64,000 nucleotides of DNA from Erwinia sp. HDF1-3R (GCF_039621855.1 NZ_CP155071.1:186001-250000), one strand, 5' to 3'. Positions 1 to 11,212 are shown, counted from the stretch's first letter. A program made the numbers and translations. Notes: generated by a model not told the origin, from the letters alone.

Positions 1-705
1 CAGTGCCACCATCGAAACAATGGCTTCGTGGCCGGAGACGGTGGCGTAAATCAGCGGATTAGGAATGCGCTGGCGGCGGAACCACAGGTCAATGCGCTGC
101 CGGGCAGGCCCCTGGTCGGGCAGGATAAACGGAATTTGCGACCAGTCCGGGTCAGGCTGGGTGGCCTGGCTGCGTACCGGACAGGGTAGCGCGGGCGCTA
201 TCAGGATCAGCGGGATAAGCCCCAGCGGCATAAAGCCGATGCTGGCAGGCAGGGTTGCCGGGCGACCTGCAATAGCAATGTCCGCCTCGGTGCCCTGCAC
301 TTTATCCACGGCATCCGCCGCATCGCCGGTGGTGAGTTTGATTTCAACAAGCGGATGTTCGGCACGGAAGCGGTCGAGGATCGGCGGCAGATGGCTGTAG
401 GCTGCCGTCACCGAACAGAACAGCCTTAGCTCGCCGCTGAGCGACGGCCCATGCTGGCCGAGAGTATGGCGAAGCTGCTGATATTGCAGCAGCGTCTGCT
501 GGGCGAACTGGCGCAGTTCCTCACCCGCATCGGTCAGCGTAACGGTGCGGTTATCACGCAGGAAAAGCGGCTGGCCGAGATCTTCTTCCAGCCGCTGGAT
601 CTGCCGCGACAGCGTGGACGGGCTGACGTGCATGGCGCGGGCGCTGCGGCCAAAGTGACGGCTTTCGGCAAGGTGGAGAAACAGTTTAAGGTCACGCAGA
701 TCCAT
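1..705 (-). CDS. ilvY: IlvY, LysR-type activator of ilvC (3' part outside window)
   Basis: Positive regulator of ilvC that responds to acetolactate and acetohydroxybutyrate. The visible 235 codons begin MDLRDLKLFLHLAESRHFGR. They contain the N-terminal winged helix-turn-helix of LysR regulators (about residues 1–60, with SPSTLSRQIQRLE as recognition region) and the first part of the effector domain. The E. coli protein is about 297 residues, so roughly 60 residues are cut off by the window edge. It is divergent from ilvC, the classic ilvY–ilvC arrangement. The start is the ATG that places the HTH at the usual position, immediately beside the palindromic operator. Confidence 0.95.
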   Translation of the reverse strand, partial: MDLRDLKLFLHLAESRHFGRSARAMHVSPSTLSRQIQRLEEDLGQPLFLRDNRTVTLTDAGEELRQFAQQTLLQYQQLRHTLGQHGPSLSGELRLFCSVTAAYSHLPPILDRFRAEHPLVEIKLTTGDAADAVDKVQGTEADIAIAGRPATLPASIGFMPLGLIPLILIAPALPCPVRSQATQPDPDWSQIPFILPDQGPARQRIDLWFRRQRIPNPLIYATVSGHEAIVSMVAL

Positions 706-871
706 AGGCTTCAGGTCTCGTTTTAACGTTGCATTTTATGCAACATGATATTGTTAATATATCAATTTCAGCAATGCATTTCCTGTCATATGATGGGGAA
801 CAGACAGGGTGAGCCGGGATGCGGCGACACCGATAAATAAAATGCGAAACACAACCTCATACGGAGTACCC
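706..871. promoter_or_regulatory. ilvY–ilvC divergent control region with IlvY operator
   Basis: A palindrome, GTTGCAT-TTT-ATGCAAC at 728–744, lies just upstream of ilvY and matches the kind of operator IlvY binds in E. coli. A second GCAATGCATT element at about 771–780 could be part of the tandem operator that overlaps the ilvC promoter. An ACGGAG ribosome-binding site precedes the ilvC ATG. Assignment to IlvY is inferred from position and the known divergent regulation. Confidence 0.7.
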
Positions 872-2350
872 ATGGCTAACTATTTCAACACACTGAACCT
901 GCGCAATCAGCTGGCGCAATTAGGCAAATGCCGCTTTATGATGCGCGATGAATTTGCGGATGAAGCCAGCTACCTGAAAGGCAAAAAAGTGGTTATCGTT
1001 GGCTGCGGCGCTCAGGGCCTGAACCAGGGTCTTAACATGCGCGATTCCGGCCTGGACATCGCCTATGCGCTGCGGGCTGAAGCCATCGCTGAAAAACGTG
1101 CCTCCTGGCGCAAAGCGACCGAAAACGGTTTCAAAGTGGGTACTTACGAAGAGCTGATCCCGCAGGCTGACCTGGTGGTTAACCTGACGCCAGACAAACA
1201 GCACACCTCCGTGGTGCGCGCCGTTCAGCCGCTGATGAAAGATGGCGCGGCGCTGGGCTACTCCCACGGTTTCAACATCGTTGAAGTCGGCGAGCAGGTG
1301 CGTAAAGACATCACCGTGGTGATGGTTGCGCCGAAATGTCCGGGCACGGAAGTGCGTGAAGAGTACAAGCGTGGTTTCGGCGTTCCAACGCTGATCGCGG
1401 TTCACCCGGAAAACGATCCGAAAGGCGAAGGCATGGCGATCGCCAAAGCCTGGGCTGCGGCGACCGGTGGCCATCGTGCGGGCGTGCTGGAATCCTCCTT
1501 CGTTGCCGAAGTGAAGTCCGACCTGATGGGTGAGCAGACTATCCTGTGCGGCATGCTGCAGGCCGGCTCTCTGCTCTGCTTTGACAAGCTGGTGGCTGAA
1601 GGTACCGATGCGGCTTACGCCGAGAAACTGATTCAGTTTGGCTGGGAAACCGTAACTGAAGCGCTGAAGCAGGGCGGGATCACCCTGATGATGGATCGCC
1701 TGTCTAATCCCGCTAAGCTGCGCGCGTTTGCGCTCTCTGAACAGCTGAAAACCATCATGGCCCCGCTGTTCCAGAAGCATATGGATGACATCATCTCCGG
1801 TGAGTTCTCTTCCGGCATGATGGCCGACTGGGCGAACGATGACAAAAAGCTGCTGGGCTGGCGCGAAGAGACCGGTAAAACCGCGTTCGAAACGGCACCG
1901 CAGTTTGAAGGTAAGATTGCCGAGCAGGATTACTTCGATGAAGGCGTGGTCATGATTGCGATGGTGAAAGCGGGCGTTGAGCTGGCGTTTGAGACCATGG
2001 TTGATGCGGGGATCATTGAAGAGTCTGCCTACTACGAGTCACTGCACGAACTGCCGCTGATCGCCAACACCATTGCCCGTAAGCGCCTGTACGAAATGAA
2101 CGTGGTTATCTCAGACACCGCCGAATACGGCAACTATCTGTTCTCCTATGCTGCGGTGCCGCTGCTGAAAGAGTTTATGACCACCCTCCAGGCGGGCGAT
2201 TTGGGTAAATCTGCGGCGGCTTCCGCCACCGTGGACAACGCTCAGCTGCGCGATGTGAACGAAGCCATCCGCCAGCACCCTATTGAAGCCGTAGGACGCA
2301 AGCTGCGCGGCTACATGACGGATATGAAGCGCATTGCCGTGGCCGGTTAA
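872..2350 (+). CDS. ilvC: Ketol-acid reductoisomerase (NADP+), class II
   Basis: Converts acetolactate and acetohydroxybutyrate to the dihydroxy acids of valine and isoleucine synthesis, using NADPH and Mg2+. The 492-residue product is the long (class II) form, essentially the E. coli length. The Rossmann motif GCGAQG is at 44–49. The catalytic His132 (SHG) and the metal ligands Asp217 and Glu221 (SDLMGEQ) fall at E. coli numbering. Two knotted C-terminal domains follow. A longer reading frame exists upstream, but the ATG chosen has a good ribosome-binding site (ACGGAG) and gives the conserved [11 protein letters not shown] terminus. Expression is likely induced through IlvY. Confidence 0.98.
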   Translation: MANYFNTLNLRNQLAQLGKCRFMMRDEFADEASYLKGKKVVIVGCGAQGLNQGLNMRDSGLDIAYALRAEAIAEKRASWRKATENGFKVGTYEELIPQADLVVNLTPDKQHTSVVRAVQPLMKDGAALGYSHGFNIVEVGEQVRKDITVVMVAPKCPGTEVREEYKRGFGVPTLIAVHPENDPKGEGMAIAKAWAAATGGHRAGVLESSFVAEVKSDLMGEQTILCGMLQAGSLLCFDKLVAEGTDAAYAEKLIQFGWETVTEALKQGGITLMMDRLSNPAKLRAFALSEQLKTIMAPLFQKHMDDIISGEFSSGMMADWANDDKKLLGWREETGKTAFETAPQFEGKIAEQDYFDEGVVMIAMVKAGVELAFETMVDAGIIEESAYYESLHELPLIANTIARKRLYEMNVVISDTAEYGNYLFSYAAVPLLKEFMTTLQAGDLGKSAAASATVDNAQLRDVNEAIRQHPIEAVGRKLRGYMTDMKRIAVAG

Positions 2351-2390
2351 TGGAGCGGTCTGAGCGGTTGCGTACGGCGGGCTGAAAACA

Positions 2391-2416
2391 AAAAAAGCGC
2401 GGAGCTCCGCGCTTTT
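2391..2416. terminator. Bidirectional terminator between ilvC and ppiC
   Basis: A perfect palindrome centred on GGAGCTCC with GCGC arms forms a strong GC-rich hairpin. It is flanked by four T on the + strand and a longer T-rich run when read on the minus strand. It can therefore end both ilvC and ppiC transcripts. Confidence 0.85.
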
Positions 2417-2464
2417 AATGATGACCCGATGATGCCGCTCTGTCAGCTGACCCACCTTTCGATC

Positions 2465-2489
2465 AAACCACCTTTTCGGTGGTTTTTTT
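2465..2489 (+). terminator. Second rho-independent terminator after ilvC
   Basis: AAACCACC / GGTGGTTT stem with a TTTTC loop, followed by a run of seven T on the + strand. It sits 50 bp beyond the first ilvC terminator and before the convergent ppiC end, so it acts as a back-up terminator or ends a short readthrough RNA. Confidence 0.8.
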
Positions 2490-2512
2490 ATGCTGACAGG
2501 ATCGGGAACCGG

Positions 2513-2794
2513 TTAGTTACGGTACAGCACCTTGATGATGTGATAACCGAACTGAGTATGCAGCGGGCCATAAGGGGTGATAAGCGGGCAGGAGAACACC
2601 ACTTTATCGAAAGCGGGGACCATTGCGCCCTGTTTAAACTCGCCCAGATGCCCACCCTTTTTGCCCGATGGACAGATGGAGTGCTTTTTTGCCAGCTTTT
2701 CAAAATCGGCGCCCTGTTCCAGCTGAGCCAGAATGTCCTGCGCTTGTTTCTCTTCCTTTACAAGGATATGCAGTGCTGCTGCGGTTTTTGCCAT
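2513..2794 (-). CDS. ppiC: Peptidyl-prolyl cis-trans isomerase C (parvulin)
   Basis: Small cytoplasmic parvulin that isomerises Xaa-Pro bonds. The 93-residue product is one parvulin domain with no signal peptide, the same length as E. coli PpiC. Typical parvulin segments are visible: LHILVKEE near the start, [17 protein letters not shown] in the middle and [10 protein letters not shown] at the end. An open frame extends upstream, but the ATG beginning [11 protein letters not shown] matches the family start and gives the family length. It is convergent with ilvC and divergent from rep. Confidence 0.96.
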   Translation of the reverse strand: MAKTAAALHILVKEEKQAQDILAQLEQGADFEKLAKKHSICPSGKKGGHLGEFKQGAMVPAFDKVVFSCPLITPYGPLHTQFGYHIIKVLYRN

Positions 2795-2882
2795 GATCGT
2801 ACCTTGAGTCGTATGGATGCTGCTGGCTATACTACCACGCTGTGATTTCTTTCCCTCTGTCATTTCATCGAGCGATTTCCTT

Positions 2883-4913
2883 ATGCGTCTTAATCCTGGC
2901 CAGCAACACGCCGTCGAATTCGTTACCGGACCCTGTCTGGTATTAGCCGGGGCGGGATCGGGGAAAACGCGCGTTATCACCAACAAAATCGCCCACCTGA
3001 TCCGCGAATGCGGCTATCAGGCCAGACACATTGCTGCGGTAACCTTTACCAACAAGGCCTCGCGCGAAATGAAAGAGCGCGTGGCGCAGACGCTCGGACG
3101 TAAAGAGGCGCGCGGCCTGACCATCTCCACCTTCCATACGCTGGGCCTGGAAATTATCAAGCGTGAATACGCCGCCCTGGGGATGAAATCGAACTTCTCA
3201 CTGTTTGATGACCAGGACCAGCTTGCCCTGCTGAAGGATTTGACGGAAGAGTGGCTGGAGAACGATAAAAACCTTTTGCAGCAGTTGATTTCGACGATCG
3301 GTAACTGGAAAAACGATCTGATGGATCCCTCACGCGCTGCGGCCGCCGCGATCACCGATCGCGACCGCCTGTTTGCGCACTGCTACGGCCTGTACGATCG
3401 GCATCTTAAGTCCTGTAACGTGCTGGATTTTGACGATTTAATCCTGCTGCCCACGCTGCTGTTCCAGCGTAATACCGAGGTGCTTGAGCGCTGGCAACAG
3501 CGCATTCGCTATCTGCTGGTGGATGAATATCAGGACACCAATACCAGCCAGTATGAACTGGTAAAACTGCTGGTGGGTGCGCGAGCCCGCTTTACCGTGG
3601 TGGGCGATGATGACCAGTCAATCTACTCCTGGCGCGGGGCCAGGCCGCAAAACCTGGTGCTGCTGAAGGAGGATTTCCCGGCGCTACAGGTGATCAAACT
3701 GGAGCAGAACTATCGCTCCTCTGAACGGATCCTGAAAGCGGCCAACATTCTGATTGCCAATAATCCTCACGTCTTTGAAAAGCGTCTTTTTTCCGAGCTG
3801 GGCTACGGTGCGGAACTGAAAGTGGTGACGGCCAATCAGGAAGATCATGAGGCAGAACGGGTGATCGGCGAGCTGATCGCCCACCACTTCGTCAATAAAA
3901 CCCAGTACAAGGATTACGCAATTCTCTATCGCGGCAACCATCAGTCCCGCGTCTTTGAAAAGATGCTGATGCAGAACCGTATCCCGTACCATATTTCCGG
4001 CGGTACCTCCTTTTTCTCCCGTCCGGAGATCAAGGATCTGCTGGCCTATCTGCGGGTGCTGACCAACGCCGACGACGACAGCGCATTTATGCGCATTGTT
4101 AACACGCCGAGACGTGAAATTGGCTCGGCAACGCTCCAGAAGCTGGGCGAGTGGGCGATGCAGCGTAACAAAAGCCTGTTTAGCGCCAGCTTTGATATTG
4201 GGCTTGAGCAGACGCTATCGGGAAGGGGACTGGAATCGTTGCAGCGCTTTACCGGCTGGCTACGGGAGATCGCTCAGCTGGCGGAACGTGAGCCGGTGAA
4301 CGCCGTGCGCGATTTGATTCGCGGTGTTGATTACGAAAGCTGGCTGTTTGAAACCTCCGCCAGCCCGAAAGCCGCTGAAATGCGGATGAAAAACGTCAAC
4401 ACGCTGTTCCAGTGGATGTCCGAAATGCTGGAAGGCAGCGATATTGATGAGCCGATGACGTTAACCCAGGTGGTTACCCGTTTTACGCTGCGCGATATGA
4501 TGGAGCGGGGCGAAAGCGATGAAGAGTCCGACCAGGTACAGCTAATGACGCTGCATGCCTCTAAGGGGCTGGAATTTCCCTATGTCTATCTGGTAGGGAT
4601 GGAAGAAGGGCTGCTGCCGCATCAGAGCAGTATTGACGAGAACAACGTCGAAGAGGAGCGCCGGCTGGCCTACGTGGGTATCACCCGCGCGCAGAAGGAG
4701 CTGACCTTTACGCTCTGTCGCGAACGGCGACAGTACGGTGAGCTGATTCGTCCTGAACCCAGTCGTTTTCTGCTTGAGCTTCCGCAGGATGATCTGAACT
4801 GGGAAACCGAGCGGAAGGTGGTCAGTCCGCAACAGCGAATGCAGACTGGACAGAGCCGCGTAGCCGGTCTGAAAGCGATGCTGGAAAAAGCGAAGGGGAG
4901 CGCGGGTTCCTGA
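2883..4913 (+). CDS. rep: ATP-dependent DNA helicase Rep
   Basis: Superfamily 1A 3'-5' helicase that associates with the replisome and removes protein blocks ahead of forks. Length is 676 residues, as in E. coli (about 673). Helicase motifs are visible in order: Walker A AGAGSGKT at 22–29, motif Ia AVTFTNKA, motif II DEYQD near 214, motif [17 protein letters not shown], motif IV QNYRSS, motif [11 protein letters not shown] and motif [13 protein letters not shown]. The ATG giving MRLNPGQQ was chosen over an in-frame upstream start because it gives the conserved N-terminus directly before the nucleotide-binding domain. The gene ends five bases from the convergent gppA stop. Confidence 0.97.
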   Translation: MRLNPGQQHAVEFVTGPCLVLAGAGSGKTRVITNKIAHLIRECGYQARHIAAVTFTNKASREMKERVAQTLGRKEARGLTISTFHTLGLEIIKREYAALGMKSNFSLFDDQDQLALLKDLTEEWLENDKNLLQQLISTIGNWKNDLMDPSRAAAAAITDRDRLFAHCYGLYDRHLKSCNVLDFDDLILLPTLLFQRNTEVLERWQQRIRYLLVDEYQDTNTSQYELVKLLVGARARFTVVGDDDQSIYSWRGARPQNLVLLKEDFPALQVIKLEQNYRSSERILKAANILIANNPHVFEKRLFSELGYGAELKVVTANQEDHEAERVIGELIAHHFVNKTQYKDYAILYRGNHQSRVFEKMLMQNRIPYHISGGTSFFSRPEIKDLLAYLRVLTNADDDSAFMRIVNTPRREIGSATLQKLGEWAMQRNKSLFSASFDIGLEQTLSGRGLESLQRFTGWLREIAQLAEREPVNAVRDLIRGVDYESWLFETSASPKAAEMRMKNVNTLFQWMSEMLEGSDIDEPMTLTQVVTRFTLRDMMERGESDEESDQVQLMTLHASKGLEFPYVYLVGMEEGLLPHQSSIDENNVEEERRLAYVGITRAQKELTFTLCRERRQYGELIRPEPSRFLLELPQDDLNWETERKVVSPQQRMQTGQSRVAGLKAMLEKAKGSAGS

Positions 4914-4918
4914 CTCTG

Positions 4919-6403
4919 TCAGTGAATGGTCAGGGACCAGTGCGCGTAGCTCTGCCAGTGGCACTCCTGCTCCAGCAGCTCAGCGCGAAGTGGGTGCGCC
5001 TCCAGCCAGCCGTCAGGCAGCGTTACGATCAGATTGTCCTCATCGGCCTCCAGTGTGATCGCTGGCAGCATATTATCACGGCGTCGGCTGGCAAAAATAA
5101 TTGCCAGCCGCAGCAGACGACAGAGGCGCTCCGCCATGCGCGGTGGCAATGCATTTTGTTGGCTCAGTAGCGCCAGATCGATGCTGTTTGCCTGGTTTTT
5201 TAGCAGCGTGGCGATAAGTTTCTTCTGGGCGGGCGTGAAGCCTGGCAGGTCGAGATGGCGGATCAGATAGGCGGCATGCTGAGGGGACTGTTTAAAATCT
5301 ACGCTCAGTCCGATTTCATGGATCTGACTGGCGCTGTCGAGCAGTTCCCGACATCGTTCATCCAGCTTCCAGCTCTCACCAACCTGCCGGGCAAAACTAT
5401 CGGCAAGGTGGCGTACGCGTTCGGCCTGCTCGGCATCAATGGCAAACCGGCGCTGGATAGTGCGCAGCGTACGGCTGCGGATATCGCGATCGACCGGCAG
5501 ATGCAGCATGCCGTACACCAGACCTTCACGCAGTGCGCCACCGGCCAGCGTCATGCTGCTGATGTTCAGCTCATTGAAAATCGCAATCAGGATCGACAGC
5601 CCGCTGGGAAACACCAGCGCCCGCTCGAGGGTCAGGCCTTCAATCTCCAGCTCCTCCAGCTTGCCGCACTGAATGGCGCGCTGTCTGAGCTGTTGCAGTT
5701 TACCCAGCGTGATGTGCTCATCCATGCCCTGCGCCATCATGATCTCCTGCAACGCCTGAACGGTGCCGGACGCCCCCACGCATACCTGCCACCCCTGTTC
5801 GCGAAGCGAATGGGCGACAGGGCGGATCATATCGCGCGCCGCCCGTTCCGCCTGCTCGAAATTTTCTTTACCCAAATGGCGATCGGCAAAGTAGCGCTCC
5901 AGCCAGGTGACGCAGCCCATCGACAGGCTAAACAAAGAGGTCGTTTGCGATCCGCTGCCCGTGACCAGTTCGGTGCTGCCGCCGCCGATATCCACCACCA
6001 GGCGCTTATCCGGGCCGCCGGTGGTATGGGCAACCCCCTGATAAATCAGACGGGCTTCTTCTTCACCACTGATAACGTTTATCGGGCAGCCAAGAATTTC
6101 CTGTGCCGTTTGCAAAAAGGTGCCCGCGTTAGCGGCAAGACGCAGCGTGGCGGTTGCCACTACGCGGATTTGCGGCGGGGGAATATCCTGCAGCTGCTCT
6201 GAAAAGAGCCGCAGGCAGTGCCAGCCGCGGGCCATGGCCTCGTCGGAGAGATGACTGTCACTGTCGAGGCCAGCGGCCAGACGCACTTTGCGCTTAATGC
6301 GCGCCACCGTCTGGATGCCTCCGGCAACCTCGCGCACCACCAGCATATGGAAGCTGTTCGATCCCAGATCTATTGCTGCATAAAGTGATGATGCGCTCAG
6401 CAT
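4919..6403 (-). CDS. gppA: Guanosine pentaphosphate phosphohydrolase (exopolyphosphatase family)
   Basis: Converts pppGpp to ppGpp and can hydrolyse polyphosphate, so it sets the alarmone balance in the stringent response. The 494 residues equal E. coli GppA. Phosphate-binding loops of the actin-like ATPase fold are visible: [12 protein letters not shown] at 9–20 and [11 protein letters not shown] near 145. A C-terminal HD-like helical region follows. The start is the ATG seven bases after the rhlB stop, giving [14 protein letters not shown]; longer upstream frames run into rhlB. The order rhlB-gppA on one strand indicates co-transcription. Confidence 0.96.
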   Translation of the reverse strand: MLSASSLYAAIDLGSNSFHMLVVREVAGGIQTVARIKRKVRLAAGLDSDSHLSDEAMARGWHCLRLFSEQLQDIPPPQIRVVATATLRLAANAGTFLQTAQEILGCPINVISGEEEARLIYQGVAHTTGGPDKRLVVDIGGGSTELVTGSGSQTTSLFSLSMGCVTWLERYFADRHLGKENFEQAERAARDMIRPVAHSLREQGWQVCVGASGTVQALQEIMMAQGMDEHITLGKLQQLRQRAIQCGKLEELEIEGLTLERALVFPSGLSILIAIFNELNISSMTLAGGALREGLVYGMLHLPVDRDIRSRTLRTIQRRFAIDAEQAERVRHLADSFARQVGESWKLDERCRELLDSASQIHEIGLSVDFKQSPQHAAYLIRHLDLPGFTPAQKKLIATLLKNQANSIDLALLSQQNALPPRMAERLCRLLRLAIIFASRRRDNMLPAITLEADEDNLIVTLPDGWLEAHPLRAELLEQECHWQSYAHWSLTIH

Positions 6404-6410
6404 GGCAGGC

Positions 6411-7703
6411 TTATCCCGATCGTTTACGGTTACTATTACGCGGCGCGCCGCTGCGACGGTTGTTATTGCCACCGCGACGAGGCCCATTGCCAGAGCGGGG
6501 ACGCGTCAGGCGCTTAGGTGGCGGAAGATCGGTCATTAGCGCATCGCTGTTATAGCGGCTGACGGTAATGCTGTGGCCAATATACTCTTCAATCGCGGGC
6601 AGATTCAGCGCGTACTCTTCACAGGCCAGGCTGATGGAGTGCCCGTTGGCCCCTGCGCGACCGGTGCGTCCAATACGGTGCACGTAGTCTTCGCGATCGT
6701 CCGGCAGGTCGTAGTTAAAGACGTGGGTAACGGCGGGAATATGCAGGCCACGCGCGGCAACGTCGGTGGCGACCAGAATATCCACATCACCTTTGGTAAA
6801 GTCGTCCAGAATGCGCAGACGCTTTTTCTGAGCCACATCGCCGGTTAGCAGGCCAACGCGATGGCCATCGGCGGCCAGATGGCCCCAGATATCTTCACAG
6901 CGGTGCTTGGTATTGGCGAAAATAATCGCCCGATCGGGCCACTCTTCTTCCAGCAGCGTTTGCAGAAGACGCATTTTTTCTTCGTTAGACGGATAGAAAA
7001 GTTCTTCTTTGATACGGTGTCCGGTTTTCTGCTCCGGCTCAACTTCGACGTACTCGGCGTTGTTCATATTTTCGAACGCCAGCTCGCGGACGCGGAAGGA
7101 GAGGGTTGCGGAAAAGAGCATGTTCAGCCGCTGGTTAGCCGCAGGCATGCGGCGGAACAGCCAGCGAATATCTTTGATAAAGCCGAGGTCGAACATGCGA
7201 TCGGCTTCGTCGAGCACAACAACCTGAATAGCACCTAAATTAACGTGATTCTGTTTGGCGTAATCAATCAGCCGACCGGTCGTGCCAATCAGGATATCAA
7301 CGCCGCTTTCCAGCACCTTAAGCTGTTTGTCGTAGCCGTCGCCGCCGTAGGCCAGCCCCAGCTTCAGGCCGGTAGCCTGGGTCAGCGGTTCAGCATCTGC
7401 ATGAATTTGCACGGCTAATTCGCGCGTTGGCGCCAGGATCAGCGCGCGTGGCTGATTAATCTGTCGACCAACAGGTGCTGGGTGAGAAAGAAGATGATGG
7501 AACGTTGACGTCAGAAACGCCATCGTTTTGCCGGTACCGGTTTGCGCCTGTCCCGCTACATCACGCCCCTGAAGGGTGAAAGGTAGTGCGAGCGCCTGTA
7601 TAGGCGTGCAGTTATGAAAGCCTTTAGTTTCAAGGGCTTCAATGACCTGAGGGTGCAGGGCGAAGTCGGAAAACTTCTGTTCAGTTAAGTGTGTTTTGCT
7701 CAT
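6411..7703 (-). CDS. rhlB: DEAD-box ATP-dependent RNA helicase RhlB
   Basis: RNA helicase of the RNA degradosome that unwinds structured RNA for RNase E and PNPase. Length is 430 residues (E. coli about 421). Motifs visible: Q motif around [10 protein letters not shown], Walker A AQTGTGKT at 53–60, PTRELA, DEAD at 165–168, SAT, and [10 protein letters not shown]. The C-terminal tail is rich in Arg, Gly and Asn, as expected for the RNA-binding tail of this helicase. It is divergent from trxA and heads an operon with gppA. Confidence 0.97.
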   Translation of the reverse strand: MSKTHLTEQKFSDFALHPQVIEALETKGFHNCTPIQALALPFTLQGRDVAGQAQTGTGKTMAFLTSTFHHLLSHPAPVGRQINQPRALILAPTRELAVQIHADAEPLTQATGLKLGLAYGGDGYDKQLKVLESGVDILIGTTGRLIDYAKQNHVNLGAIQVVVLDEADRMFDLGFIKDIRWLFRRMPAANQRLNMLFSATLSFRVRELAFENMNNAEYVEVEPEQKTGHRIKEELFYPSNEEKMRLLQTLLEEEWPDRAIIFANTKHRCEDIWGHLAADGHRVGLLTGDVAQKKRLRILDDFTKGDVDILVATDVAARGLHIPAVTHVFNYDLPDDREDYVHRIGRTGRAGANGHSISLACEEYALNLPAIEEYIGHSITVSRYNSDALMTDLPPPKRLTRPRSGNGPRRGGNNNRRSGAPRNSNRKRSG

Positions 7704-7820
7704 AGTGTGGTAGAATATCAGCTTACTATTGCTTTACGAAAGCGTATCCGGTGAAATAAAGTCAACCTAAGTTGGCAGATTTTACGCCAACCAGCCAGGC
7801 ATAATCTTTTGGAGTAAGAC

Positions 7821-8153
7821 ATGAGCAGCGATAAAATTGTTCACCTGACCGATGACAGCTTCGAAACCGACGTATTAAAAGCAGAAGGTTTGACGCTGGT
7901 CGACTTCTGGGCAGAGTGGTGTGGCCCTTGCAAAATGATCGCCCCCATTCTTGATGAAGTGGCCGAAGAGTACGACGGCAAGCTGACAATCGCCAAACTG
8001 AATATCGACGATAATCCGGGCACGGCACCAAAGTATGGTATTCGCGGTATTCCTACTTTGCTGCTGTTTAAGGATGGTGAAGTGGCCGCGACCAAGGTTG
8101 GCGCACTGTCTAAAGGTCAGCTTAAAGAGTTCCTGAACGCGAATCTGGGCTGA
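7821..8153 (+). CDS. trxA: Thioredoxin 1
   Basis: Cytoplasmic dithiol reductant for ribonucleotide reductase, PAPS reductase and other disulfides. The 110 residues form a single thioredoxin fold. The active-site WCGPC is at 33–37, and the cis-proline lies in the RGIPTLLLF segment. It is one residue longer than the E. coli protein because of an extra Ser after Met. A GGAG ribosome-binding site precedes the ATG. It lies between divergent rhlB and downstream rho, as in E. coli. Confidence 0.98.
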   Translation: MSSDKIVHLTDDSFETDVLKAEGLTLVDFWAEWCGPCKMIAPILDEVAEEYDGKLTIAKLNIDDNPGTAPKYGIRGIPTLLLFKDGEVAATKVGALSKGQLKEFLNANLG

Positions 8154-8509
8154 CAGTCTGGCTGCGTCCGGCAGAGAGCGAAATTTCAGCTCCGCGCTGG
8201 ACGCAGGCCATTAAGCGTGCTAACTTACTTTTACTGCACTCTGTACTTACCTGTACTAAGACTCTAAGTTTTACTCCTTGTTGAACACTGTTTTCATCTA
8301 AATCTTACAGATATTCAGCAATCTGACGGTTAGCATCATCAGCATTTCCGGCGTCTTGTCCTTACCGTCCCTCGTCTCAGATTTGCGTTATCCTGCACGT
8401 AATCATCGAGCGGACCCAGACAAGAGTGCCATTAACAGGCATGGATTTTTCGCCATTCCACTTACGACAAACATTTCGAGATTTACCCCGAGTTTAAGAA
8501 CCCACCATT
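8154..8509 (+). promoter_or_regulatory. trxA–rho intergenic region and rho leader
   Basis: No convincing gene is seen. Just after trxA, GCTGCGTCC (from 8161) and GGACGCAGGC (to 8208) can pair into a long hairpin that may end trxA transcription. The last 40 bases before rho (CGAGATTTACCCCGAGTTTA and flanks) closely resemble the E. coli rho leader, where Rho represses its own synthesis by attenuation. The short rhoL leader ORF of E. coli is not intact here. Confidence 0.6.
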
Positions 8510-9769
8510 ATGAATCTTACCGAACTAAAAAATACGCCGGTTTCTGACCTGATAATACTCGGCGAAAATATGGGGCTGGAAAACCTGGCGCGTCTGCGTA
8601 AGCAGGACATCATTTTCTCCATCCTTAAGCAACATGCAAAAAGCGGCGAAGATATCTTCGGCGATGGCGTACTGGAGATATTGCAGGATGGATTTGGTTT
8701 CCTCCGCTCTGGAGACAGCTCCTACCTCGCCGGCCCTGATGATATTTACGTTTCCCCCAGCCAGATCCGCCGCTTTAACCTCCGCACAGGTGACACCATT
8801 TCCGGCAAGATCCGTCCGCCGAAAGAAGGTGAGCGTTATTTTGCCCTGCTGAAAGTTAACGAAGTTAACTACGATAAGCCGGAAAATGCGCGTAACAAGA
8901 TCCTGTTCGAAAACTTAACCCCACTGCATGCGAATTCACGCCTGCGGATGGAGCGTGGTAACGGTTCTACTGAAGATTTAACCGCTCGCGTACTGGACCT
9001 GGCGTCGCCAATCGGTCGCGGACAGCGCGGTCTGATCGTCGCACCGCCTAAAGCCGGTAAAACCATGCTGCTGCAAAATATCGCGCAGAGCATCGCCTAT
9101 AATCACCCAGACTGCGTGCTGATGGTGCTGCTGATTGACGAGCGTCCGGAAGAAGTGACCGAGATGCAGCGTCTGGTTAAGGGTGAAGTGATTGCTTCTA
9201 CCTTTGACGAACCCGCGTCACGTCACGTTCAGGTTGCGGAGATGGTAATTGAGAAGGCCAAGCGCCTGGTTGAGCACAAAAAAGATGTGATCATCCTGCT
9301 GGACTCCATTACCCGCCTGGCCCGTGCCTACAACACCGTCGTACCGGCTTCCGGTAAAGTACTGACCGGTGGTGTGGACGCGAACGCCCTGCATCGTCCG
9401 AAACGCTTCTTCGGTGCGGCACGTAACGTTGAGGAGGGCGGAAGCCTGACCATCATCGCGACAGCGCTGGTCGATACCGGTTCAAAAATGGACGAAGTCA
9501 TTTACGAAGAATTCAAGGGTACCGGTAATATGGAACTGCATCTGGCGCGTAAAATCGCCGAGAAGCGTGTGTTCCCAGCGATTGATTACAATCGTTCCGG
9601 TACGCGTAAAGAAGAGCTGCTTACCAGCTCGGAAGAACTGCAGAAAATGTGGATCCTGCGCAAAATCATTCACCCAATGGGTGAAATTGACGCCATGGAG
9701 TTCCTCATCAACAAACTGGCTATGACGAAAACTAACGATGAGTTCTTCGATATGATGAAACGCTCGTAA
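8510..9769 (+). CDS. rho: Transcription termination factor Rho
   Basis: Hexameric RNA-dependent ATPase/helicase that terminates transcription. Its 419 residues equal E. coli Rho and differ at only scattered positions. The N-terminal primary RNA-binding domain carries GFGFLR at 61–66. Walker A (APPKAGKTM) is near 178–186, the Walker B region is [16 protein letters not shown], and the Q/R-loop region follows to the C-terminus. The start ATG matches the conserved [12 protein letters not shown] terminus. It is probably autoregulated through its long leader. Confidence 0.99.
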   Translation: MNLTELKNTPVSDLIILGENMGLENLARLRKQDIIFSILKQHAKSGEDIFGDGVLEILQDGFGFLRSGDSSYLAGPDDIYVSPSQIRRFNLRTGDTISGKIRPPKEGERYFALLKVNEVNYDKPENARNKILFENLTPLHANSRLRMERGNGSTEDLTARVLDLASPIGRGQRGLIVAPPKAGKTMLLQNIAQSIAYNHPDCVLMVLLIDERPEEVTEMQRLVKGEVIASTFDEPASRHVQVAEMVIEKAKRLVEHKKDVIILLDSITRLARAYNTVVPASGKVLTGGVDANALHRPKRFFGAARNVEEGGSLTIIATALVDTGSKMDEVIYEEFKGTGNMELHLARKIAEKRVFPAIDYNRSGTRKEELLTSSEELQKMWILRKIIHPMGEIDAMEFLINKLAMTKTNDEFFDMMKRS

Positions 9770-10076
9770 CGCGTTTCGCCTGTACGGCGGCCTCAGGCCG
9801 CTGACAGGTGCCATTATGACCGCTTTGAACTTTATGGGCGGTCAACGGGCAAAAAGAAAACTCGGGCAACGCCACGTTCAAACGTGGCGTTTTTCGTTTG
9901 TGGGCTATACGATATTCAGCTACCGGAGAATTAAATAAAGGTGCCTTTCAGGATAAAATTTCAGCGCATGATGGAGTTTTGAATGGAAGCACAATGGAAA
10001 TCAGAAATCTGCGGATGTTTAATGGCACAATAGTTGCTTATAACACTGCGAGATTCTTTGCTGAGAGCTGTTTAAT
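9770..10076 (+). other. rho–wecA intergenic region
   Basis: Holds the rho terminator (9869–9894) and then about 180 bp of relatively AT-rich DNA that must carry the ECA operon promoter. A TAAAAT hexamer near 9954 and a TATAAC hexamer near 10040 are possible -10 elements without a clear -35. No JUMPstart/ops-type element is seen. A short open frame here is judged spurious. Confidence 0.5.
9869..9894 (+). terminator. rho terminator
   Basis: Inverted repeat ACGCCACGTT / AACGTGGCGT separated by two bases and followed by TTTT on the + strand. It lies 100 bp after the rho stop codon. Confidence 0.85.
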
Positions 10077-11156
10077 GTGAATTTACTCAATATGAGTACA
10101 GAGCTTGCCTTAATATTTTTGTTTTCACTGGTATTTCTCTTTTTTGCCCGTAAAGCAGCTAAAAAGGTGGGGCTGGTTGATAAGCCTAACTATCGCAAAC
10201 GTCATCAGGGCGTCGTTCCCCTGGTAGGCGGCATCTCTGTTTTTGCAGGAATCTGTTTTAGCTACACCATCAGTAATTACTATCTCCCTCATTTTGTTCT
10301 TTATCTGGGCTGCGCGGGCATGCTGGTGCTGGTCGGTGCGCTTGACGATCGTTTTGATATCAGCGTGAAATTCCGTGCCATCGTCCAGGCGGCAATCGCC
10401 GTGGTGATGATGACCTTCGGTAAGCTCTACCTGCTGAGCCTGGGGTATATCTTTGGCCCCTGGGAACTGATCGTCGGGCCGTTTGGCTATGTGCTGACGC
10501 TGTTTGCCGTCTGGGCCGCCATCAACGCTTTCAATATGGTCGATGGCATTGACGGGCTGCTGGGTGGTCTCTCCTGCGTCACCTTCCTGGCGATGGGCAT
10601 TATTCTCCTGCTTGACGGACAGCAAAGCCTGGCGATGTGGTGCTTTGCTATGATCGCGGCCATCGTGCCCTATATTTTGCTGAATCTCGGCGTATTTGGT
10701 CGCCGGTATAAGGTGTTTATGGGCGATGCAGGCAGCACGCTAATCGGCTTTACCATTATCTGGATCCTGCTGGAAGCGACGCAGGGCCAGTCTCATCCGA
10801 TTACGCCGGTCACGGCGCTGTGGCTGATTGCTATCCCGCTAATGGATATGGTGGCCATTATGTATCGCCGCCTGAGTAAGGGCATGAGCCCCTTCTCCGC
10901 TGACCGTCAGCATATTCATCATCTGATTATGCGGGCGGGTTTCTCCTCGCGGCAGGCCTGCCTGTTAATTACGCTTGCCGCCGCGCTGCTGGCCGGCGTC
11001 GGCGTGTTGGGCGAATCCCTCTCTTTTGTCCCGGACTGGGCCATGCTGCTGCTGTTTTTACTGGCGTTTATGCTTTACGGCTACTGCATCAAGCGGGCAT
11101 GGCGCGTGGCTCGGCTGATAAAAAGAGTAAAAAGACGCCTGCGCAGGGCGCAGTAA
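10077..11156 (+). CDS. wecA: UDP-GlcNAc:undecaprenyl-phosphate GlcNAc-1-phosphate transferase
   Basis: First committed enzyme of enterobacterial common antigen (ECA) synthesis and often of O-antigen synthesis; it makes GlcNAc-PP-undecaprenol at the inner membrane. The 359 residues form about 11 hydrophobic segments. Family motifs are visible: the Asp pair in LVGALDDRFD (90–91), NMVDGIDG at 153–160, the MGDAGS loop, and the His-rich RQHIHH near 280. Translation starts at GTG, as in E. coli; the overlapping ATG two bases earlier is out of frame. It heads the ECA operon. Confidence 0.97.
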   Translation: MNLLNMSTELALIFLFSLVFLFFARKAAKKVGLVDKPNYRKRHQGVVPLVGGISVFAGICFSYTISNYYLPHFVLYLGCAGMLVLVGALDDRFDISVKFRAIVQAAIAVVMMTFGKLYLLSLGYIFGPWELIVGPFGYVLTLFAVWAAINAFNMVDGIDGLLGGLSCVTFLAMGIILLLDGQQSLAMWCFAMIAAIVPYILLNLGVFGRRYKVFMGDAGSTLIGFTIIWILLEATQGQSHPITPVTALWLIAIPLMDMVAIMYRRLSKGMSPFSADRQHIHHLIMRAGFSSRQACLLITLAAALLAGVGVLGESLSFVPDWAMLLLFLLAFMLYGYCIKRAWRVARLIKRVKRRLRRAQ

Positions 11157-11212
11157 TTACCGCTGAGCCCAATTGCACGATTCCGATACGCTGATTAAAA
11201 GGAAAATTATGT

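Noticed and set aside
920..1780. 286-codon antisense ORF inside ilvC
   Set aside because: Shadow of a highly biased GC-rich coding region; no start signals and no family resemblance.
5255..6202. 315-codon + strand ORF inside gppA
   Set aside because: Antisense shadow of gppA; the gppA frame has full domain conservation over the same bases.
8356..8547. Possible rhoL leader peptide
   Set aside because: It begins at TTG without a ribosome-binding site, runs into rho out of frame, and does not match the E. coli rhoL peptide. The conserved part of the leader here is nucleotide sequence, not this frame.
9898..10080. 60-codon ORF upstream of wecA
   Set aside because: It overlaps the rho terminator flank and the wecA start, has no ribosome-binding site or similarity, and lies where the ECA promoter is expected.
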